From Macrostomum hystrix (lineage: Eukaryota > Platyhelminthes > Macrostomidae), in assembly GCA_950097015.1 (NCBI GenBank), contig CATNEN010000003.1, positions 2,665,001-2,729,000 on the forward strand: DNA of 64,000 nt, written 5' to 3'. The notes under the pieces were generated by a model, which did no database searches, was not told the origin of the DNA, and saw only the letters and a program-made list of their open reading frames with translations. The stretch's first letter is position 1. Each line of letters opens with the position of its first letter. Made by a program: the position numbers and the translations under genes. Positions 1 through 11,900 of the stretch are shown piece by piece.

Positions 1-541
1 TTACGAATAAATGCGCTACTTATACTACTTACTTAGTCACTGCATTGCTAATAAATTTCTTTTAAAAAGACAAAATCTTGCACAGCTTATCCATTTCAAA
101 CAAGAGCTTGACCAAGCAAATCAAATTTGCGCCCCTTAGCCCCCTAGTCGTTGTTTCCAAGACCATAACTTTGTCTCTCACAACTTTTTATTCTTTAAAC
201 TTCTCTCTTCACAAAATAGCTTTTCAGAGTTGGCGAGAGTGCTAACTAAGCTGATTTCTATTCTTGTTTAACTTTCCTTCGTTAATGCGTCCAAATTAAT
301 GGCAGCCTGAGGCCAGTGGGTCTTCGCCAGTAGAAAATTTATTTTTTTGTATATCACATTCTACTAGCCTCTATTTTAACTTTCTTCTGGGCCACGATAT
401 GAGGTGGGGTCAGGGGTATATAATAAAGCCCACCACCCCATACTTCTCTGACCCCAAAAATCGCCTTCGCCCGCGCGCTGCACAGTCAACCCCAAAAAAA
501 CCTCTAACCCAGCCCGCACCCACCACCTCATTTTCTGACAG
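1..541. other. left edge, probably intron or upstream DNA of the first gene
   Basis: AT-rich non-coding sequence. It ends in a good splice acceptor (cattttctgacag at 529-541) feeding the first visible exon. No ATG-led coding exon is recognised here, so the 5' end of the neighbouring gene is probably to the left of the window. Confidence 0.4.
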
Positions 542-2861
542 ACCCTAGCCAAGCCGCAGGCCAGGAAGGCCGGTGCAGCCCGTTTCGAGATCTCGCCAGC
601 CCGGGCGGCAGAGTCGGACAACTTTGTCAACAGCCAACCCTCCGCCGCGACAGCAGGCTATTCATCAGAGAGAAGAAAATTATTCCAGCCAAGCATACAA
701 TCCAGCGAACCTGAAACTGCCGTTGGGTACTTTATCGAGCGTGAACGGGCTAGTACCGCACGAGAGAGTAGAGCCAGAGCCGCTAGACAAAAGACCCCAA
801 CTGGTGCCACAGCGGCCGCCTATATCGAGGAGCAACAGACAAATAACGGCAACGCCAGTGGATCTGTTGGCAGCGGAGTTCCGTCTGCGAATCAGACATC
901 GATTAAAAGGTAGTCTATGAGCTGAAGGACTTAATGACTAGATTGGTAGAGAGAGACAATGTAGTAGAAAGTATATATCTAAATTTCCCAACCACTCCAA
1001 CAGCCAGCAGCACGTTTTTCAACTACAACCCGGTGCAGGAAGTCATAACGCCGCTGCCAAGTCTACTGCCGAGATTCGTCAAGAGAAGGTGCTAACAACT
1101 TTCTATTGCGCAGGTGTTTTTGTTTCTCAATTCTGTGTTTAAATTTAATCAAGGAGCATCGTTTCAGAAGCCAATCTCCTTCGGATACAATTGGCTACAG
1201 GAGTTTAACAAAATGTCCATGACAGAAGCTGAGATTGAACGGGTAACGTCGAATGTCCTAAAATTGTTTGTTCAGTACATTATTACGTAATAGTTCCTAA
1301 TCATAAGGTCCATTTTGCAGCGCGTCAAGAATGGTGGAAAGCTGCGCAACAGTGTGTCGCAGACAACTAGATTTGTACTGCCAATCGACCTTAGGGAGCT
1401 TGAAGGTGGGTCAGACAAGCTTGGACTAAAACCAGATTGATTTTTCTGGGCAGGAAAATAACAAAAATATTTTCCTTAACAATTTCAGAAATGGATCCAA
1501 AAGACTACCTCAGACAGTACACAGTCGTGTCTTCTAGGCGCATGTACCTTTACCAGAAGGTGTTTCAGAAGTACCGAAATCCAACACTAAATGCTGTTGA
1601 AGTGAAGGTGAAAAGCTCAATTCTAGAAAAATATGCGGAGAGTTTTGAAACGCAGGCTTGACCAAACGGTACAGGATCACGGAGGAAGGATAGACCAAAC
1701 AGTTGAGGATCTCAGAGGAAGGATAGACCAAACGGTACAGGATCACGGAGGAAGGATAGACCAAACAGTTGAGGATCTCAGAGGAAGGATAGACCAAACA
1801 GTTGAGGATCTCGGAGGAAGGATAGACCAAACGGTAGAGGATCTCGAAGGAAGGATAGACCAAACGGTACACAATCTCGAAGGAAGGATAGACCAAACAG
1901 TACAGGATCTCGGAGGAAGGATAGACCAAATGGTACAGGATCTCGGAGGAAGGATAGACCAAACGGTAGAGGATCTCGGAGGAAGGATAGACCAAACGGT
2001 AGAGGATCTCGAAGGAAGGATAGACCAAACGGTACAGGATCTCGAAGGAAGGATAGACCAAACAGTACAGGATCTCGGAGGAAGGATAGACCAAACAGTA
2101 CAGGATCTCGGAGGAAGGATAGACCAAACGGTAGAGGATCTCGGAGGAAGGATAGACCAAACGGTACAGGATCTCGGAGGAAGGATAGACCAAACAGTTG
2201 AGGATCTCGGAGGAAGGATAGACCAAACGGTAGAGGATCTCGAAGGAAGGATAGACCAAACGGTAGAGGATCTCGAAGGAAGGATAGACCAAACGGTACA
2301 CAATCTCAAAGGAAGGATAGACCAAATGGTACAGGATCTCGGAGGAAGGATAGACCAAATGGTACAGGATCTCGGAGGAAGGATAGACCAAACGGTACAG
2401 GATCTCGAAGGAAGGATAGACCAAACGGTACACAATCTCGAAGGAAGGATAGACCAAATGGTACAGGATCTCGGAGGAAGGATAGACCAAACGGTAGAGG
2501 ATCTCGGAGGAAGGATAGACCAAACGTTGTAGGTATAACAAAGCAATTTATTTCAATCCCATAGGACCTATCGAAGTGCATCTCGGACATCATTGTTGGC
2601 GGTATCTCGGAGGAGAAACTGGAAGAGATGCTTCACCTAACGGGCATGCTGGATGCAGGCCAGCTGGACTCCAAGCTGTTCAACGCATTCTGCGCAGTCG
2701 TGGAGAGACAGACCACTGGCAAGAAGCTACCTGACGACCCCAGTGAGCTGATGGAGTGTCACAAGCAGAGGCTGGAGAGCGCTGACTTTATCGGCCTGAG
2801 CTACAAGTTCAAGGATGTCAACCTGTCGGAAGTGATGAGCAGATTGTTAAAGGCACTGTGA
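542..2861 (+). CDS. conserved-looking protein of unknown function, 5'-partial, six exons
   Basis: Exons 542-909, 950-1088, 1168-1242, 1321-1405, 1489-1607 and 2565-2861 join in one open frame of 1083 nt (360 aa plus stop TGA). All junctions are GT-AG and phase-consistent, which is the main evidence for the model. The N-terminal part is low-complexity (Ala, Ser, Arg, Gln). The C-terminal half is more structured: KPISFGYNWLQEFNK, then PIDLRELEEMDPKDYLRQY, then a helical region with a motif reading IIVGGISEEKLEEML and a closing LSEVMSRLLKAL. The spacing vaguely recalls a degenerate EF-hand-like helical domain, but I do not recognise the family and assign no function. No start codon lies in the first exon frame, so an upstream exon is missing. 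The intron 1608-2564 is filled by a minisatellite. Confidence 0.65.
1657..2526. repeat. 30-bp minisatellite, about 29 copies, intronic
   Basis: Unit contains ggaaggatagaccaaacggt followed by (a)caggatctc, with g/a and cag/gag variants. It starts about 50 bp after the donor at 1607 and stops about 38 bp before the acceptor at 2564. Because 30 is a multiple of 3 and the unit lacks stops in several frames, it creates long false open frames on both strands. Confidence 0.95.
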
Positions 2862-3225
2862 ACTGTTAAAAAGGCACTGTTAAAAACGGTTTTGTCTTCT
2901 GTAAACACAAGCAAGCGCCTTATTTAGTTGCTTAACAAGCCATTGTTCCCGACTTGACTTATAGATTAACCGTTTATTATTATCATTTTAGCCCGAACCT
3001 AAAAAACAAGCTCCGCTTTTTGCAACCCAGAAGTGATTTAGCGTATACATGTATATCAAAGTGAATTGCGCTTTCTGTTCATATTTTTGCTGTAATAATG
3101 AGCTTTTTTCACCAGAATATTTTTTAATAAACAAGATCTTAGCTTGAAAATTAGAAAAAAAACTAAAAAATTTATTGAGTTTTTCTCTTGTACTTACAAT
3201 GACCATACTAATAGAATTCAGCTGG
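2862..3225. other. 3' flank / putative 3'UTR of the first gene
   Basis: Non-coding. The stop codon region carries a short imperfect duplication (gttaaaggcactgt, then gttaaaaaggcactgtt, around 2848-2885). A possible polyadenylation signal lies at 3126. Confidence 0.4.
3126..3131 (+). promoter_or_regulatory. possible polyadenylation signal AATAAA
   Basis: AATAAA 265 nt past the stop of the upstream + strand gene, in an AT-rich context. Plausible by position only. Confidence 0.3.
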
Positions 3226-3445
3226 GAAATCCACAGGGCCGAGTTCTGATGTACATTGATGTACATCTGGGCAGAGAATCACAGGGCCGAGTCATTCCTA
3301 CCCTGATGTACATTGGTGTAGGGGCAGAGAATCACAGGGCCGAGTCATTCCTACCCTGATGTACATTGGTGTAAGGGCAGATAATCACAGGGCCGAGAAC
3401 TGATTTACACTGGTGTAGGGGTAATAGAATGACAGGGCTGAGTGC
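3226..3445. repeat. about 60-bp tandem repeat, 3.5-4 copies
   Basis: Units share 'gatgtacattggtgtagg' and 'cagagaatcacagggccgag'. The last copy is diverged (gaactgatttacactggtg). Confidence 0.85.
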
Positions 3446-5610
3446 TTCCTCTATGTAAATTTCGAGTAGCAAATCACAGAAATGCAGCAGACAAACAAGA
3501 ACTATACTTTTTAATGGAAATCGCGCAGAACAAACGAGCAATTTTTGTTTCATTTTTAATATGTTTTAGCGTCCAGCTAGTTGCGCAAGTTGTTATATTT
3601 CAGCTAAAGTTTCACTTGCCCTCGTCATGCCAGGTTGACATCGGAACGATTTTGAGAGTTTAGATTTTCTAAGCGAAAGAATTCTCGGGTCTTGACAAAC
3701 TCTTCCGGCGGACAGACGCGACAAATGAGTTACAGAAGGAAAAAACAATTGCGCTTAGACGCTACTACTGCAATTAGTGCTAGTGGGAATACGACTACAA
3801 CACACTGGCCGCGGCACAAGACACCAAAGAGAATCGCGCTTTGCCTTTGTGTTTGAGTAGCTTTGAGTAGAGAGAGAGAGACAGGTGGGAGTACAAAGTT
3901 ACCGAGCGAGTGGGCAGGGAGACTAGGTGGGGCAGACAAGCATAGACACGCGCACAAAACCTCAGTAGGATTGGAAGGACAGTTGGATGACACAAACAAA
4001 AAAGCGTCAATTGGGAGATTGTTCAGGATTGCGCAAAAAATCCGAACTCAGAGAGTCAATTCAAGTCAGACGCTTGGATGCCAAGTACGCGTTGAATCTT
4101 AAAACCGATCAAACAAAATAAGCAAGGAAAAAATAGCTAAAGTAAAATAGAGCCAAAAATTCACGGTGAGGGCGGTAGAAGAAAGTCCTCAGGTGCGAAG
4201 CAACCAGCCCGAGCAGACTGAATATTTCGGGGAGGAAAGCAAACGACTCGATTTTGGTGGAGACATAGAAAGCAAAAAAGCAATTACAGCACACACTATT
4301 TGGTGTTGAAGTGTTTCAACAGAAAATGTGCCTAAAAAGTTCTGGTAGAAATCTACAAAAAGGGAGTAGTTTTTCCTGACAAAGTGAGGCGAATTGCGCA
4401 AAAAAGAGAAAAAAAACATTTTGCGAGCACATCTGTGTCACCTAGGTTTTTCAGACCTAACTAATGCTTGTAATTTTACACAAAAGACAGAGACTGGTGA
4501 GACGGCAAAGTACTGGGGTTTGTGGAGTTGCACAACACAAGCAATTTAGTTTTTCTGTGTCTAGAGTACAGGTGTATGTACAGAAAAAAAGGGGATCTAC
4601 TATGTTTTGTTTCTTGAACCGAAGAGAATGAAGGAACGGGTGCTGAAAAAGCAAACAGACACGCACAGAGGAGGTGGCGTGAAGGAGCAAAGGGATGCGC
4701 CTGGAATTAGTTCTGCATGGCCTTATCTAAGCTTGATGTACGCTGGGCTGTGTTTCTCGCTGTCGTCACTCTGCGCGCACTGGGGGTAAGAGATTAAACA
4801 CCCACCCCACTACGCTGGGACAGAGTTAACTGCGGACGAAATCTCATAGTCTAAATGTACATTGGAAACTGACTTTACTGACTAAACTGACAGTGAAACT
4901 CTCACCCTGAGTGTACATTACTAGATATCGAGCCCAAACCAATCACGTCCTACCGTCTTAGGCTGAAAATTTTCACGAAGCAGAAAAAATTAATTTAAAA
5001 ACCAAAGAAAGTAGCTACAAGACGGCAAAGAAAGCCCCAAAAAACTGGGACCTATGAGGAATACGAAAACAAAAAGAGGCAGAAAACGCAAGGAAATTTT
5101 ATATAGAAGCCAACGGGAGAGCGAGTGAAAAAAGGCTATGCAAAAAAATTTCTCGTCAGATGCGACCCGAGAGCTGGGATGTTAGAAGAGGGCGAAGCAA
5201 GACAAAAAGAACCATTTTGATCACCATCGAGCAAAAAAGCGACAAAAATTGCAAAAGGAATTTGAACAATGATTTCCGATTCAGAAAAGCAACACGAAAA
5301 AACGAGCGGCGAATAAAAAACACAATTAAAAGATAAAATCACCCAATGGCAGAAAAATTCTCAAAGCAGCAACAAATCCTATGCGTAGTAACTACTCAGT
5401 ACGACATTTGATTCCGTAAAAATGATTTTTAATGTATATAACTTAATGCAAATTTTCACTAGATTTTCTTCAATAAGACTGAAAGCAGTGGGGAACAGGA
5501 AAGTAAATTAGCCTAACTATCGACAACTGCCCAAAAACAACCCACGAGGAGAAGTAAAGCTCGCAGCAATGTTCCAATAGTTAAAAAAGCAAGCTTAAAA
5601 AATTGCATGT
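3446..5610. other. intergenic region without recognised genes
   Basis: About 2.2 kb between the first gene and the 3' end of the RBMS-type gene. Only short open frames without recognisable motifs are present on either strand. A short (ga)n run lies near 3870-3885. Confidence 0.5.
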
Positions 5611-5616
5611 TTTATT
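5611..5616 (-). promoter_or_regulatory. polyadenylation signal of the RBMS-type gene
   Basis: TTTATT on +, which is AATAAA on the coding strand, about 107 nt after the stop codon at 5723-5725. Good position for a 3' processing signal. Confidence 0.5.
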
Positions 5617-5722
5617 CCAGGAATTCAGCTATTTAGGAAACAAAAAAAACTAGCTTTCGCAATTCGAATCTCCGCTCTAACAGTGACTTAACTATGAATT
5701 TTGAGTGTGCCCACAAGTATGC

Positions 5723-5902
5723 TCACTGCTGCTCAGCGGCAGCCAGTCCCAGCTGGTGATAGGCGGCGGCGGCGGCGGCAGCGGGGTCGATGCCATAATA
5801 GAGCGACCCGTCTGTTGTGTACAGGGCCGCATTGGCGGCGGAGGTCATTAGGTGCGGCGCCGCGGCGTACATGCCAGACATCTGATAGGCTGACGGGTCC
5901 AG
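5723..5902 (-). CDS. RBMS-type gene, last coding exon (C-terminus)
   Basis: 180 nt, 59 codons plus TGA, after acceptor 'tgaactcag'. Begins LDPSAYQMSGMYAAAPHLM and ends YHQLGLAAAEQQ. The Tyr/Ala-rich C-terminus is typical of RBMS/Shep proteins. Confidence 0.85.
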   Translation of the reverse strand: MDPSAYQMSGMYAAAPHLMTSAANAALYTTDGSLYYGIDPAAAAAAAYHQLGLAAAEQQ

Positions 5903-8900
5903 CTGAGTTCAGCGGTGACGGATTTTGATTTAGCAATGGGATTTGTTAAGCCTGGAGCACACCTAATAAGAAGCTATAATCTTACCTGGTAGATGGACGG
6001 TCCCTGAGCCACTGAGGCTTGACCTGGAGCGGTGGCAGCCGAGTGCAGCAGTTGGTAGCCAGCTGGAATGGCGGCTCCGGGAGGCGCCGGTGGCCCAGCG
6101 GAGGCTCTGGTGGCAGCGGCGGCGGCAGCGGCGGCAGCGGCCGAATATAGCGAGGCCTGGCTGTACAGGTGATGATGATGCCCGGCCTGAAGCTGCTGCT
6201 GCTGCTGCTGTTGCTGAGCCTGAGGCTGCTGAGCCTGAAGAATTTGATGAGCTGTCGGAGCGGCGTAGCCACGAGCTGCAGCCAGGGCCGCGGCGGCAGC
6301 GGCAGCAGCGGCAGCCGAATTCTGCTGCTGCTGCTGGTGATGATGCAGCAGGGCCATTGAGGCCAACTGGTGAGCGGCTGAAGATGGCGGAGCTTGCATC
6401 GCCGGCTGACCGGCGGCTGCTGCGGCAGCGGCTGCGGCAGCGGCGGCAGCTGCAGCCATCTGCTGATGTTGATGCACCTGATGCACCTGCACCTGTTGCT
6501 GCTGCTGCTGCTGCTGCTGGCGCTGTTTCTTGCGCTGATTGGTTTTGTCAGCCAATTTGGCCTCCAACGGTCTGGCGGTGCCGAGTTTCTGGCCGAGCGC
6601 CACGCCGGTCTTGTTGATGTGCGAGATGGCCAGAATGGCATCCTGAGGTTAAGCAATATTGGTTTTAGGTAGTCAGCTGACTAGGCTAGGGGTTGTTATA
6701 GGCTTGAACCTGAAGGTCGGGGGTTCGACTCCAGACTTCACTGGAACAATTTGTGTCTTTTAGCAAGACACTTATTGCACCCAGCTGTCAGTTCACCCAC
6801 AGTGGACTGAACAGTTGTACACAGCTTTTGGAAGCGCTGAGACTGTGAAACTGACCCCAACCGGGCCAGAGTCCGTTTAATCCGTCAATCCGTCCGTCAA
6901 TCCGTCCGTCAATCCGTCAATCTACGTCTTGTACAAGAATAGTCACAATTTCAGCACGGACAGACAGCAGCCTCACCTGTTCCTTCTCGAATCGGATGAA
7001 GCCAGCTCCAGTAGCTCCAGTCTGCTGTCTGGTACCCGGATCCGTAGCCCGCATCACCCGGCAGGAGATGATGCGGCCACTGATCAGCTTGCTGAGCTCC
7101 TCGGTGAAGACGCGTGTCATCCAGTCCTCATTGCACTCAGCTCTGGTTGGCAGGTTCTTGATGTAGATGTTTGTGGGGTCCTTCTCGGATTCCTGCGGGT
7201 CACGGGTGCTGCTTGTTATAAGCACCTGAACATCCTGAAGGATTATAGATAAGAGCCTGAACATCCTGAATAATAGAGCCTGAACATCCTGAAGGATCAT
7301 CTAGATAAGAGCCTGAACATCCTGAAGGATCATCTAGATAAGAGCCTGAACATCCTGAAGGATCATCTAGATAAGAGCCTGAACATCCTGAATAATAGAG
7401 CCTGAACATCCTGAAGGATTATAGATAAGAGCCTGAACATCCTGAAGGATCATAGATAAGAGCCTGAACATCCTGAAGGATAATAGATAAGAGCCTGAAC
7501 ATTCTGAAGGATCATAGATAAGAGCCTGAACATCCTGAAGGATCATAGATAAGAGCCTGAACATCCTGAAGGATCATAGATAAGAGCCTGAACATCCTGA
7601 AGGATCATAGATAAGAGCCTGAACATCCTGAAGGATCATAAATAAGAGCCTGAACATCCTAAAGGATCATAGATAAGAGCCTGAACATCCTGAAGGATCA
7701 TAGATAAGAGCCTGAACATCCTGAAGGATCATAGATAAGAGCCTGAACATCCTGAAGGATCATAGATAAGAGCCTGAACATCCTGAAGGATCATCGAAAT
7801 AAGAGCCTGAACATCCTGAAGGATCATAGATAAGAGCCTGAACATCCTGAAGGATCATCTAGATAAGAACCTGAACATCCTGAATAATAGAGCCTGAAGA
7901 TCCTGAAGGATAATAGATAAAAGCCTGAACATCCTGAAGGATAATAGATAAGAGCCTGAACATCCTGAAGGATCATAGATAAGAGCCTGAACATCCTGAA
8001 TAATAGAGCCTGAACATCCTGAAGGATCATCTAGATAAGAGCCTGAACATCCTGAATAATAGAGCCTGAACATCCTGAAGGATCATAGATAAGAGCCTGA
8101 ACATCCTGAAGGATTATAGATAAGAGCCTGAAGATCCTGAATAATAGAGCCTGAACATCCTGAAGGATCATAGATAAGAGCCTGAACATCCTGAAGGATC
8201 ATAGATAAGAGCCTGAACATCCTGAAGGATCATCTAGATAAGAGCCTGAACATCCTGAAGGATCATAGATAAGAGCCTGAACATCCTGAAGGATCATTTA
8301 GATAAGAGCCTGAACATCCTGAAGGATCATAGATAAGAGCCTGAACATCCTGAAGGATCATAGATAAGAGCCTGAAGATCCTGAAGGATAATAGATAAGA
8401 GCCTGAACATCCTGAAGGATCATAGATAAGAGCCTGAACATCCTGAAGGATCATAGATAAGAGCCTGAAGATCCTGAAGGATCATAGATAAGAGCCTGAA
8501 CATCCTGAAGGATCATAGATAAGAGCCTGAACATCCTGAAGGATCATAGATAAGAGCCTGAACATCCTGAAGGATCATAGATAAGAGCCTGAACATCCTG
8601 AAGGATTATAGATAAGAGCCTGAACATCCTGAAGGATCATAGATAAGACTCTGAAAATGGTGATAGAATGAATTGTCAACAAGTGTCATTGCAATTAAAA
8701 ATCATGCTAAAATTTCCTTCTCCACAAAATTAAAATATAAAATATATGAACAGAAATTTAATTAAAAAACGAGCTACTCGGATAATATTTGAAACAAAAA
8801 TTCAACGCAAACAAGTTTCGGCTTTTATATCGGTGCCACAGTCAGTGCTAGCGACAATGACAAACTAAATTGTTGCATTTACGCTGATAACATTGCAGTA

Positions 8901-11900
8901 ATGATAATAATAAGATCAATTAACTTTGCCGGTGCTTCAATTTCTACAGGGCTGGTAACATAAAATAAAAAACAGTGAGTGTTGGGATTTTTTTAATAAA
9001 TGATAAATTTCAACTATTTTTAGCGTATTGCTTGCGAATCTTTCCTACTGCTAGTAGAGTGGTGCGAATATGGTGAATTTTTCTGATTTATTAACGGGTG
9101 AAACAAAAATAAAATTAAAAAAACAATTTAGGGAAAGGTAGGATATATTTCAAGGAATGAAACAACATCAACGACTAATGCGTAGATTTAATTATATATT
9201 AATTTTACTCGCACATTTCATCAATTAGGTTTACCTCTTTGGCCTAGATTAACAAGAAATTATAAACGGGCAAGTTGGAGACCAATTTGTGATTAGTTAG
9301 AAATTTAATGCTAACATATTGAACATTGGTTAGAGGTGTGTTAGACTCAGGATTGGAGTAGACAATGGCGGAGTGGAGTTGACAGTTAGAGGAGTGGAGT
9401 AGACAATGGCGGAGTGGAGTTGACAGTTAGAGGAGTGGAGTAGACAGTGGGGGAGTGGAGTAGACAGTGAGGCGGTGGAGTAGACAGTGTGGAGTGGAGT
9501 AGACAGTGTGGAGTGGAGTAGACAGTGAGGCGGTGGAGTAGACAGTGAGGGAGTGGAGTAGACAGTTAGGGAGTGGAGTAGACAGTGAGGCGGTGGAGTA
9601 GACAGTGAGGGAGTGGAGTAGACAGTGAGGGAGTGGAGTAGACAGTGAGGGAGTGGAGTAGACAGTGAGGCGGTGGAGTAGACAGTGTGGAGTGGAGTAG
9701 ACAGTGTGGAGTGGAGTAGACAGTGAGGGAGTGGAGTAGACAGTGAGGGAGTGGAGTAGACAGTGAGGGAGTGGAGTAGACATTGGGGGAGTGGAGTAGA
9801 CAGTGAGGGAGTGGAGTAGACAGTGAGGGAGTGAAGCCGAGACAGACGCAGTAATCTCACCCTGGCATAGCTGATTTGTAGTTTGCCATTGCGGAGTGAC
9901 ACCTTGGTCAAAGCGTCCAGAGCCAGTTGAGCCTGGGTATCGTCGCGGAAGTCAACGAAGCCGTACCCTGAAACACGAATTCAATAATTTGTTCACGGAT
10001 TATCAAACGGATTTAGAATTAAATCCTGACAGAAAAACAGGCTCAAACAGTCAATAGAGACCTTTGCACTGTCCTGTCTGCTCATCCATCACAGCTTTGG
10101 TTGAGTTGATGGCATCGTTGGCTATGTTACAATTCTCGGACACCAATTGTCGAATGCTCTCATCGGTATCAGACGGTAGCAGACCTCTGATGTACAAGTT
10201 GGTGTTGCTCTTGCGATCTGGCTCTCCATTGGGCGAATTATTGCGGGATCCGGAATGGTTCTGCTGCTGCATTAGGCTCTGTGGGATTATGTTTAGTAGC
10301 TAATTAATATATAATAGTAATAATAGTAATAATGAATTACACCTTCCCCAATCAGACCAGATCTGAAGGCTGCGTACAGCTGTTCAGTCCATGGACTGGG
10401 GGGACGCCACATCCACACTCATTTAACAGCTGGGTGAACAGTGAGGCGGTGGAGTAGACAGGGAGTGGAGTAGACAGTGGGGAAGTGGAGTAGACATTGG
10501 GGGAGTGGAGTAGACAGTTGGAGAGTGGAGTAGACAGTGGGGGAGTGGAGTAGACAGTGAGGCGGTGGAGTAGACAGTGAGGGAGTGGAGTAGACAGTGA
10601 GGGAGTGGAGTAGACAGTGAGGGAGTGGAGTAGACAGTGAGGGAGTGGAGTAGACAGTGAGGGAGTGGAGTAGACAGTGAGGGAGTGGAGTAGACAGTGA
10701 GGCGGTGGAGTAGACAGTGAGGGAGTGGAGTAGACAGTGAGGGAGTGGAGTAGACAGTGAGGGAGTGGAGTAGACAGTGAGGGAGTGGATTAGACAGTGA
10801 GGGAGTGGAGTAGACAGTGAGGGAGTGGAGTAGACAGTGAGGGAGTGGAGTAGACAGTGAGGGAGTGGAGTAGACAGTGAGGGAGTGGAGTAGACAGTTA
10901 GGGAGTGGAGTAGACAGTGGGGGAGTGGAGTAGACGGTAGGGGAGGGGAGTAGACAGTGAGGGAGTGGAGTAGACAGTGAGGCGGTGGAGTAGACAGTGA
11001 GGGAGTGGAGTAGACAGTTGGAGAGTGGAGTAGACAGTGGGGGAGTGGAGTAGACAGTGAGGGAGTGGAGTAGACAGTGGGGGAGTGGAGTAGACAGTTG
11101 GGGAGTGGAGTAGACAGTTGGAGAGTGGAGTAGACAGTGGGGGAGTGGAGTAGACAGTGAGGGAGTGGAGTAGACAGTGAGGGAGTGGAGTAGACAGTTG
11201 GGGAGTGGAGTAGACAGTTGGAGAGTGGAGTAGACAGTGGGGGAGTGGAGTAGACGGTAGGGAAGGGGAGTAGACAGTGGGGGAGTGGAGTAGACAGTGA
11301 GGGAGTGGAGTAGACAGTTGGAGAGTAGAGTAGATAGTGAGGGAGTGGAGTAGACAGTGAGGGAGTGGAGTAGACAGTGAGGGAGTGGAGTAGACAGTGA
11401 GGCGGTAGAGTTAAGCGTTGTGTTAACAACACCAATGCAGAGTTAAGCGTCTTGCTAAATGACACAGATTGTTCCAGTGGAGACGGGAATCGAACCCCCG
11501 ACCTTTATATCGTGAGTCCTACTCTCTAAACACAAGGCTACCACCCGCTATTTATTAACTATTTATTAGCAGCTAAAAAAGATTAATAAATGTCTTTAAC
11601 AGAAAAGAAAGTTATCCCTGATGATTTTTTGTTTTTTCAAATTTCCTTCCACAGAGGTAAAAAATAATAATTTTGTAGCAAATTTCTTTCTTTACTTCAT
11701 TAATTTTCGCATTCTAATTGAAATGCCCGGTTTCTCACGAGAGCAAAGCAATTAAAATGTGCTTCAATTAAAGACAATTATTACGCCCACATATTGAAGA
11801 TATTGTCTGACAGTGAGGTAGGGTTGGGCACCACCCTTTTAAGTGTGTTAGCCGTGAAATTTCATATTAATTGAGCGCAGATAGATAAGCCAATTTAAGG

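Noticed and set aside
907-1088. Frameshift or pseudogene signal in the first gene
   Set aside because: Initially two frame breaks seemed needed; a 40-bp GT-AG intron at 910-949 restores one consistent frame through all exons.
1534-2541. Long open frames on both strands (up to 335 codons)
   Set aside because: They are periodic products of a 30-bp minisatellite lying between a clear donor and acceptor.
6090-6672. + strand frames opposite the RBMS-type tail
   Set aside because: Shadows of the Gln/Ala/His-rich coding exon on the - strand.
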